Part shown: piece by piece, positions 6,015 to 10,439 of the stretch
Numbering within the stretch: the first letter of the stretch is position 1
Layout of the letters: the number at the start of each line of letters is the position of its first letter
Assembly: GCA_947630775.1 (NCBI GenBank)
Contig: CANRIY010000053.1
Span: 1 to 10,439 of the forward strand
Source: an uncultured Clostridia bacterium
GTDB taxonomy: Bacteria > Bacillota > Clostridia > Christensenellales > Borkfalkiaceae
Length of the DNA: 10,439 nucleotides
Direction of reading: 5' to 3'
Program-made: the position numbers and the translations under genes
Notes under the pieces: model-generated
Told to the model about the DNA's origin: nothing
The model's database searches: none
What the model saw: only the letters and a program-made list of their open reading frames with translations

Positions 6015-8117
6015 ATGGAAGAAGAAAAGAAGCTCCCGACGGAAAATCAGGAACCCATGTCCGAGGGCACGGCGCAGAAAGAAGAACAGACCTCCGCCGA
6101 AACACCCGAAACGAAGGAGAAAAAGAAGGGCGGATTCAGGGCGTGGTGGCACAGCCACAAGCCCACGAAGCGGCGCATCATCCAGCTCTATGCGGCGCTT
6201 CTCACCAATGCGAACATCAAGGGATTCGCCTCGGGGCGCATCTATCAGGGTGCGGCAAAGTATGCCTGCGTGCCCGGGCTGAATTGCTATTCCTGCCCCG
6301 GTGCGGTGGGGGCGTGTCCGCTCGGCTCGTTGCAGAACGCCTTTGCGCAGTCCCCGACCCGCATGCCCTTCTATGTCATCGGCATCATTTTGCTCTTCGG
6401 TCTGCTCCTCGCGCGTACGATCTGCGGCTTTTTGTGCCCCTTCGGGCTGTTGCAGGATCTGACCTACAAGATCAAGACGCCCAAACTCAAAAAGAGCAAG
6501 GTCACCCGCGTGCTCTCCTATCTCAAATACGTGCTCCTCGCCGTGTTCGTCATCTCCCTGCCCCTCATCTTCGGGCAGGCACAGGTGGCGGTCCCCGCCT
6601 TCTGTAAATATATCTGTCCCGCGGGGACGCTGGGCGGCGCGGTCTCGCTCCTTGCACATCCCGCAAACGCGGATAAGTTCTCCATGCTTCACGGGCTCTT
6701 TACATGGAAATTCTGCCTGATGGTGGGGATCGTCCTCGCGAGCGTGTTCGTCTACCGCTGTTTCTGCCGTTTCCTGTGCCCGCTCGGCGCGCTGTACGGC
6801 TTTTTCAACAAGATCGCACTCATCGGGATCAAGCTCGACAAGAATAAGTGCACGGACTGCGGACTATGCGTCGCCCATTGTAAGATGGATATCAAAAAGG
6901 TGGGCGACCATGAGTGTATCAACTGCGGCGAGTGCATCGATGTATGCCCCGCCAAGGCAATCACATGGAAGGGAAAGAGGCCCGTTCTCCACGCAAACGC
7001 CGTGGAGCCCCTGCCCCTGCCCGAGACGGAGGAGCGGCCGCTCGGCGAGCTTCTGCAGGGCGGGACGCTTTCCGTTTCCCAAGCGCCCCTTCGTGAGGAG
7101 ACCGCGATCGGCGGAGAAGTCCTTTCCGCGCCCATTCCCGAAGAGACGGGTGCAAAAACCGCCGTTAAAAAACGCCGCGGAAGAGGATTTTGGATGGAAG
7201 TTGCGGCATGGATCGCCGCCACCGCGGTGCTTGTGGGAGCGCTCGTCTATTTCAACGCCTGCGATACGCAGACGGAGATCTCGGCACACCCCAAGGATTT
7301 TTACTTTTCGGTGAGCAGTAAATCGGACAGCGCGGGGCAGTTCTCCTTCACCGTGCAAAAAGAGGGCGGCGACGAACCGCAGAGCGCCGCCGTGAAGGGC
7401 GGGAACGGCTCCGAGGCGGATCCCTATGTTGTGGACGACATTGCTGGCAAGTACACCGTCAATCTGCATACCGAGGGCGGAAAGACCCAGCCGATCTATT
7501 TCGTCTTTACGCTCGAGGAGGCGTCCGGATACACGGTGAGCGGGGCGAGCGACGACCTTGCGCTCAGCGTCTATTTCCTTGACGCCTACGGCAACCGCAA
7601 AGAGGCATTCTCGCTCGGCGAGGAAAGGTCGTTCAGCCTCGACTGCATCCGCAGGGTGGGCGAATATTGCCCCGATTTCACCCTTCCGCAGTATCTGAAG
7701 GGGGGAGATTTCACCCTTTCCGAGCACAAGGGCAAGATCGTCATCATCAACTTTTGGGCGACATGGTGCGGCCCCTGCGTCACCGAACTTCCCGGGTTCG
7801 AGCGGATCCGCGAGGAGTATGCGGACAAGGTCGAGATCGTCGCCGTCCACAGCTCGCACGTTACAGAGGACGTTTTGGGCTTTTTGGAGACGAAGACGGA
7901 CGCTTACGACGGGTCGCGGACATGGAAGGATTGGAGCCTCACCTTTGTACAGGACAGCGGCACCCATCCCAAGAGCGACGTCTACGACATGCTCGGCGGA
8001 AAGGACAGCTACCCCATGACCGTCATCGTGGACGGAGACGGAGTGATTGTCTTCCAGCGGGAGGGGAGCATGGATTACGAGCGCCTGCGCTCGCAGATCG
8101 AGCTCATGCTCTCCTGA
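6015..8117 (+). CDS. Membrane polyferredoxin fused to an extracytoplasmic TlpA-like thioredoxin
   Basis: This 700-residue fusion is likely to pass electrons across the membrane to a thiol-disulfide exchange domain. After a charged tail (1-50), the NapH/NosR/YccM-like part has helices at about 54-75, 119-136, 172-187 and 231-247. Cysteine motifs are C85/C91/C94/C101 (first loop), C137-x3-C141-P, C197-x3-C201-P and C249/C251/C255-P. Two 4Fe-4S ferredoxin motifs follow: C279/C282/C285/C289 and C301/C304/C307/C311-P. After a Pro/Glu-rich linker, a fifth helix (395-413) leads to a beta-rich spacer (about 417-540) and a TlpA/AhpC-TSA-type thioredoxin domain (about 545-700) with C585-G-P-C588 and probable cis-Pro P667. 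The topology that best fits puts the ferredoxin clusters inside and the thioredoxin domain outside. C544 and C552 are extra cysteines at the thioredoxin boundary. It is last in the operon, 10 bp before a terminator. The domain calls are strong; the electron path, direction and substrate are inferred. Confidence 0.93.
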   Translation: MEEEKKLPTENQEPMSEGTAQKEEQTSAETPETKEKKKGGFRAWWHSHKPTKRRIIQLYAALLTNANIKGFASGRIYQGAAKYACVPGLNCYSCPGAVGACPLGSLQNAFAQSPTRMPFYVIGIILLFGLLLARTICGFLCPFGLLQDLTYKIKTPKLKKSKVTRVLSYLKYVLLAVFVISLPLIFGQAQVAVPAFCKYICPAGTLGGAVSLLAHPANADKFSMLHGLFTWKFCLMVGIVLASVFVYRCFCRFLCPLGALYGFFNKIALIGIKLDKNKCTDCGLCVAHCKMDIKKVGDHECINCGECIDVCPAKAITWKGKRPVLHANAVEPLPLPETEERPLGELLQGGTLSVSQAPLREETAIGGEVLSAPIPEETGAKTAVKKRRGRGFWMEVAAWIAATAVLVGALVYFNACDTQTEISAHPKDFYFSVSSKSDSAGQFSFTVQKEGGDEPQSAAVKGGNGSEADPYVVDDIAGKYTVNLHTEGGKTQPIYFVFTLEEASGYTVSGASDDLALSVYFLDAYGNRKEAFSLGEERSFSLDCIRRVGEYCPDFTLPQYLKGGDFTLSEHKGKIVIINFWATWCGPCVTELPGFERIREEYADKVEIVAVHSSHVTEDVLGFLETKTDAYDGSRTWKDWSLTFVQDSGTHPKSDVYDMLGGKDSYPMTVIVDGDGVIVFQREGSMDYERLRSQIELMLS

Positions 8118-8127
8118 TAAAAGATAC

Positions 8128-8163
8128 AAAAACCCTCCGACATTGCTGTGTCGGAGGGTTTTT
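8128..8163 (+). terminator. Strong intrinsic terminator closing the plus-strand operon
   Basis: Positions 8128-8142 pair perfectly over 15 bp with 8149-8163 around a TTGCTG loop. The stem core is CCCTCCGACA, and the descending arm ends in TTTTTGTTTT. It starts 10 bases after the stop codon of the fusion gene. The A-rich side also gives a T-rich tract on the minus strand, so it may be bidirectional and also end transcription of the convergent lipoprotein gene. Confidence 0.92.
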
Positions 8164-8188
8164 GTTTTACGAATGGAGTGTCACTTGT

Positions 8189-8288
8189 CGCCCCTTTTAG
8201 GGGAGATGTCACGAGCTTGCGAGTGACAGAGGGGTTTTGGAAACCCCTTTCCCCTCACTACGTTCGGGGACTTCCCCTGAAAGGGGCA
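8189..8288. repeat. Head-to-head pair of family A repeats
   Basis: The left copy (8189-8238) has the family A block order: CCCCTTTTAGGGG, GATGTCACG, GTGACAGAGGGGTTTT. The right copy (about 8241-8286) is inverted and ends with CCCCTGAAAGGGG (8274-8286). They meet at a 7-bp hairpin, GGGGTTT (8231-8237) with AAACCCC (8241-8247). The whole can fold into one long imperfect hairpin. It lies in the spacer between convergent genes and is probably a non-autonomous element; no open frame here has a ribosome-binding site. Confidence 0.6.
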
Positions 8289-8446
8289 GCGAGAAACCCC
8301 CACCTGACGCGCTTCACGCGCCACCTTATCGGGCAGGTAGCGTCCTGCCTTACTTCGTCGCTGATGCTCCTCGTGCCGTGCTTAGAGTAATAAGAATGCG
8401 CACGGGGCGTGCCGCGCTTCGACAACAAAAGAACGTGCGCGCGGGG
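8289..8446. other. Gene-free spacer between convergent units
   Basis: No gene is supported. It holds only short palindromic fragments, for example GGCAGG (8332-8337) with CCTGCC (8344-8349), and GC-rich stretches like those around the other repeats in this window. It may be decayed repeat material. Confidence 0.4.
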
Positions 8447-8466
8447 CGACTACGCTCAGCATGACG
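8447..8466 (-). repeat. Partial or diverged family B repeat end
   Basis: Read on the minus strand, this 20-base stretch starts CGTCATGCTGAGC and continues GTAGTCG. It resembles the opening of the family B copy at 10191-10224 (CGTCATTCTGAGC, TTGTCGA). The matching GAAGAATCTCGC end is not found directly after it, so it is a truncated or diverged copy. Confidence 0.5.
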
Positions 8467-8497
8467 TAAAAATGTCGGAGGCTTTCATTTCCCCTCT

Positions 8498-9208
8498 TCA
8501 GGCTGTCTCAAGCGTAATTGTGAGCGTATTGCTTTCCTCTGTCATCTTGTATTGCGTGTTGCTGAACTTGCTGCCCGCGGGAGGGGTGTCGATATGCACC
8601 TCGTATTCGCCCGCCGCAAGATGATAGACGACCTTGCCGTCCGCACCCGTTCTGGCGGGATTGCACATGCCCTTGGGACCGCCGCAGAGCTGGACGTCCA
8701 GATTCGCCGCGGGGGAACCGTTCGGCAGGAGCACGGTGAGGGTATAGGTGACGGGATCTGCCGTCTCCTCGATGGGCACGACCTTCACCGTCACATTGGG
8801 CTCAGCCGCCGTCACCTGCATCTGCGGATAGGAGTAATTGCTCATGATCATGTCTTTGAACTGTTCCAGAGCGACGAGATTGACGGAATAGTCCCCCTTC
8901 TCGAGGGTGAAGCTCACTTTTCCGCCCGCCTCGGGCTGTGCTTCCGCCGCGACGCTCCCGTCCGCCTTTTTAAGCTGGACGGTAAAGCCCTTTGCGATGG
9001 TGGAGTTTTCCTCACAGGAAATGGTGACGGTGTAGACGATCTTTGTGCTGTCGCCGTTCTCGTCCCCGTTCTGGGAGCCGCCGGGGCCGTCGATCACATT
9101 GCCGTCGCCCTCGTCGGAAGTCTCGCCGCATGCGGCAAACATGGTGAGAGAAAACGCAGTGCACAAGATCAATCCGAGGGAAATAAGTTTTTTGAAAATC
9201 GGTTTCAT
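8498..9208 (-). CDS. Small lipoprotein with two beta-sandwich (prealbumin/Cna-B-like) domains
   Basis: This is a 236-residue exported protein of unknown function. The signal peptide has a lysine-rich start, a hydrophobic core and FAAC with the lipid cysteine at residue 27. The -3 Phe is less usual than Leu but tolerated. A Gly/Asp/Asn-rich linker (28-55) leads to two beta-rich modules, about 57-147 and 153-236. The second has the pattern LPNGSPAANLDVQLC, then TGADGKVVYHLAAGEYEV, typical of transthyretin-like, CarboxypepD_reg or Cna-B folds. C175 and C182 (C-x6-C) could form a disulfide. AAGGAG (9215-9220) lies 6 bases before the ATG. It has its own promoter inside the end of the regulator gene and may also be read through from it. 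The export call is firm; the fold is by pattern only. Confidence 0.88.
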   Translation of the reverse strand: MKPIFKKLISLGLILCTAFSLTMFAACGETSDEGDGNVIDGPGGSQNGDENGDSTKIVYTVTISCEENSTIAKGFTVQLKKADGSVAAEAQPEAGGKVSFTLEKGDYSVNLVALEQFKDMIMSNYSYPQMQVTAAEPNVTVKVVPIEETADPVTYTLTVLLPNGSPAANLDVQLCGGPKGMCNPARTGADGKVVYHLAAGEYEVHIDTPPAGSKFSNTQYKMTEESNTLTITLETA

Positions 9209-9226
9209 GTGTTTCTCCTTTTTTCG

Positions 9227-9255
9227 ATTATATCATATTTTTGGGGAAGAGGCAA
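9227..9255 (-). promoter_or_regulatory. Extended -10 promoter for the small lipoprotein, inside the end of the regulator gene
   Basis: On the minus strand, TTGCCT (9255-9250, four of six matches to TTGACA) lies 17 bp before a perfect TATAAT (9232-9227). TG at 9235-9234 extends the -10. The promoter overlaps the last codons and stop of the upstream rrf2-type gene. The lipoprotein can therefore be made independently of the scaffold-regulator pair. No operator is recognised. Confidence 0.7.
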
Positions 9256-9655
9256 TCTTTTTGGGCTCCGTCAGTAGATCGGCGAGGGTGTAGCGGGAAA
9301 GAAATTCACGCACCGTCCCGTCGAGCGCCTTCCAGATGGGGAGGGTCGGACAGGTATCGGCGTGCGGACAGGAATTGTCTTTACTGCAACTCGTCACGAA
9401 GAAGGAAGTTTCCGCCGCTTCCAAGATTTCGGAGACGGAATATTCCGCGGGCGCGCGGGTGAGACGGTAGCCCCCGTTTTTCCCGCGGGAACCCTCCACC
9501 AGCCCCGCCTTCGCGAGCGCCGCCATGATGCTCTCGGAATATTTATGGGGAATATTGTTTTCAAGCGCAATCTCTTTGAGGGGTGAGGAGCCTTCCTTCC
9601 CCGCAAGGGCGATCATGAGCCTGAGCGCGTACTCCCCCCGCGTGGAGACGATCAT
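9233..9655 (-). CDS. Rrf2-family transcriptional regulator, IscR/NsrR-type iron-sulfur sensor
   Basis: This is a 140-residue regulator of normal Rrf2 length. The N-terminal winged helix-turn-helix begins MIVSTRGEYALRLMIAL, and the recognition region and wing are about residues 25-68, including GSRGKNGGYRL. C90, C96 and C102 have exactly the C-x5-C-x5-C spacing of IscR and NsrR, so it probably binds a cluster. E. coli IscR uses a His three residues after the third cysteine as fourth ligand; here that position is Leu105. Glu8 aligns with the Asp8 ligand described for Streptomyces NsrR and could serve instead, which is inference. Its ATG overlaps the stop of the NifU/IscU gene (ATGA, 9655-9652), so the two are co-translated. 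It likely controls iron-sulfur biogenesis, but IscR and NsrR roles cannot be told apart from sequence alone. Confidence 0.92.
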   Translation of the reverse strand: MIVSTRGEYALRLMIALAGKEGSSPLKEIALENNIPHKYSESIMAALAKAGLVEGSRGKNGGYRLTRAPAEYSVSEILEAAETSFFVTSCSKDNSCPHADTCPTLPIWKALDGTVREFLSRYTLADLLTEPKKIASSPKI

Positions 9656-10095
9656 GTTTCCCCTCCGTGATGCTCGTCATGTTCATGATCGAGCGCGGGG
9701 AAGTCCTTTTCGTCGTAGGGGATGTTGTGCGTGACGTAGTAGTTGCGGATCGCCGCCTGTACCGCCTCTTCCGCGAGCACCGAGCAGTGCATCTTGTATG
9801 CGGGAAGCCCGTCCAGCGCCTCGGCGACCGCCTTATTGGTGAGAAGAAGGGCCTCTTTTAAGGGTTTGCCCTTGATCATCTCCGTCGCCATGGAGCTCGA
9901 AGCGATCGCACTGCCGCAGCCGAAGGTCTCGAACTTGACGTCGACGAGGATGTCGTTTTCCACCTTGATGTACATCTTCATGATGTCGCCGCATTTGGCG
10001 TTGCCGACTTCTCCCACGCCGTCGGGGTTTTCAATGACGCCCACATTGCGGGGATTTCTGAAATGATCCATTACTTTTTCGCTGTATAAAGACAT
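9652..10095 (-). CDS. nifU: Iron-sulfur cluster assembly scaffold NifU/IscU (Clostridium type)
   Basis: This is a 147-residue cytoplasmic scaffold on which clusters are built from cysteine-desulfurase sulfur and iron, also called IscU. The cluster site is intact: C35-G-D37, C60 (FGCGSAIASSS) and H103-C104. The HscA-binding LPPVK motif of proteobacterial IscU is replaced by LPAYK (97-101), as expected where HscA/HscB are absent. Residues after about 130 form an acidic, His-rich tail (H137, H139, H142, H143). AAGGAG (10102-10107) lies 6 bases before the ATG. The regulator gene overlaps its end. No iscS/nifS lies downstream, and about 340 bp of repeat-rich spacer lies upstream, so the desulfurase partner is outside the window. 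No clear promoter was found just upstream. Confidence 0.96.
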   Translation of the reverse strand: MSLYSEKVMDHFRNPRNVGVIENPDGVGEVGNAKCGDIMKMYIKVENDILVDVKFETFGCGSAIASSSMATEMIKGKPLKEALLLTNKAVAEALDGLPAYKMHCSVLAEEAVQAAIRNYYVTHNIPYDEKDFPALDHEHDEHHGGET

Positions 10096-10140
10096 AATTT
10101 ACTCCTTTTTTCCTTTGATTTCGCTCGATTTCTTTGCTCA

Positions 10141-10185
10141 CCCGCGGACGCGCTTGCGGTGCACTCGTCGCCCCGCGGACGCGCT
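10141..10185 (+). repeat. Two 14-bp direct repeats upstream of nifU
   Basis: CCCGCGGACGCGCT occurs at 10141-10154 and exactly again at 10172-10185, 31 bp apart. The second copy abuts the family B repeat at 10191. This may be part of the same insertion or a small tandem duplication; a regulatory role is not supported. Confidence 0.6.
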
Positions 10186-10190
10186 CCGCG

Positions 10191-10224
10191 CGTCATTCTG
10201 AGCTTGTCGAAGAATCTCGCGGGG
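10191..10224 (+). repeat. Family B dispersed repeat, compact copy
   Basis: This short copy runs CGTCATTCTGAGC, TTGT, then CGAAGAATCTCGCGGGG. Its two ends match those of the inverted pair at 181-324, whose middles are much longer, and its first part resembles 8447-8466 on the minus strand. Similar sequences are widespread in bacterial intergenic DNA, from memory. It sits between nifU and whatever lies upstream. Confidence 0.65.
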
Positions 10225-10287
10225 CTTCGCAAATAAATACGAGCGAGAGGTTAATTTTTTTGCCTTGTAAAAACAATTCGGCCGTCT

Positions 10288-10308
10288 CTGTTCTGTTTCA
10301 CAGGACAG
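10288..10308. other. 9-bp stem-loop in the spacer upstream of nifU
   Basis: CTGTTCTGT (10288-10296) pairs with ACAGGACAG (10300-10308), with one G-T wobble and a TTC loop. No T-run follows on either strand, so it is not an intrinsic terminator. Function unknown. Confidence 0.4.
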
Positions 10309-10334
10309 TAAGGTTCCCGTAGGGTACCAAATAG

Positions 10335-10368
10335 GGTGCGCTTAGGCGGGGAGACCCCGCCACGCGCC
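10335..10368. other. GC-rich two-step stem-loop
   Basis: The inner stem GGCGGGG (10345-10351) pairs perfectly with CCCCGCC (10355-10361) around AGA. An outer stem, GGTGCG (10335-10340) with CGCGCC (10363-10368), adds six pairs including one wobble. It sits immediately before the third family A repeat and is probably part of the same repeat landscape. Confidence 0.5.
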
Positions 10369-10381
10369 GTGATTTTGGAAT

Positions 10382-10431
10382 GACACCCCTCCCGTCACGG
10401 CTACGCCGTGCCACCCACCCCTCGAGGGGTG
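10382..10431 (-). repeat. Dispersed palindromic repeat, family A, diverged minus-strand copy
   Basis: Read on the minus strand the blocks are CACCCCTCGAGGGGTG, GGTGGCACGG, CGTAGCCGTGAC and GGGAGGGGTG. This is the same order and palindrome layout as the copies at 77-126 and 8189-8238, with different bases in places. The window ends just after it. Confidence 0.5.
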
Positions 10432-10439
10432 GGCAAGAG

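Noticed and set aside
7194..7266. Separate lipoprotein start at M394 within the fusion gene (helix followed by C416)
   Set aside because: The residues before C416 (FNA) do not fit a lipobox, and no ribosome-binding site is evident just upstream of the ATG. The reading frame is continuous, so a fifth transmembrane helix is the better reading.
6864..8129. 421-aa minus-strand open frame opposite the thioredoxin fusion
   Set aside because: The plus strand encodes intact ferredoxin and thioredoxin motifs here, so the minus frame is a shadow.
8148..8464. Two overlapping short plus-strand open frames after the terminator
   Set aside because: They lie in the terminator and head-to-head repeats, with no ribosome-binding site and no recognisable protein.
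8552..9277. 241-aa plus-strand open frame opposite the small lipoprotein
   Set aside because: The minus strand has a signal peptide with lipobox, a ribosome-binding site and a promoter; the plus frame has none of these.
10225..10300. Promoter or IscR-type operator for nifU
   Set aside because: No pair of boxes with acceptable match and spacing was found on the minus strand, and no IscR-like palindrome was seen.

Overview
The window looks like chromosomal DNA from an anaerobic, probably gut-associated member of the Bacillota (Clostridia). The evidence is strong AGGAGG ribosome-binding sites, sigma-A-type promoters, lipoprotein signal peptides, InlB-type surface repeats, a Clostridium-type NifU/IscU scaffold and a polyferredoxin family that I know mainly from Clostridia. 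The coding DNA is fairly GC-rich and the intergenic DNA is crowded with small palindromic repeats. Placement below class (for example Christensenellales) would be a guess.

Layout: 1-457 is a gene-free spacer with three repeat structures and an AT-rich tail. 458-8163 is one self-contained plus-strand transcription unit with an extended -10 promoter (458-487), three closely spaced genes and an intrinsic terminator (8128-8163). Its genes are (1) a 1550-aa lipoprotein with two InlB-like repeats and at least six copies of an LxLDGYG-type repeat, (2) a five-helix membrane protein ending in a CTEC motif, and (3) a polyferredoxin fused to a TlpA-like thioredoxin. 8164-8497 is a repeat-rich spacer. 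9208-8498, 9655-9233 and 10095-9652 are minus-strand genes: a small lipoprotein, an Rrf2/IscR-type regulator with a C-x5-C-x5-C iron-sulfur motif, and a NifU/IscU scaffold. The last two overlap by ATGA, and the lipoprotein has its own promoter inside the end of the regulator gene. 10096-10439 is a second repeat-rich spacer.

How the genes may work together: the plus-strand unit has the parts for moving electrons from cytoplasmic ferredoxin-type clusters through the membrane to an outward-facing thioredoxin (CGPC) and an outward-facing CXXC. This could be a thiol-reducing or electron-export system at the cell surface, with the giant lipoprotein as co-transcribed partner or client. The predicted topologies of both membrane proteins fit this, but the direction of electron flow and the substrate are inference. 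The minus-strand genes belong to iron-sulfur cluster assembly and its control. Their proximity to an iron-sulfur-rich protein is suggestive, but they are separately transcribed.
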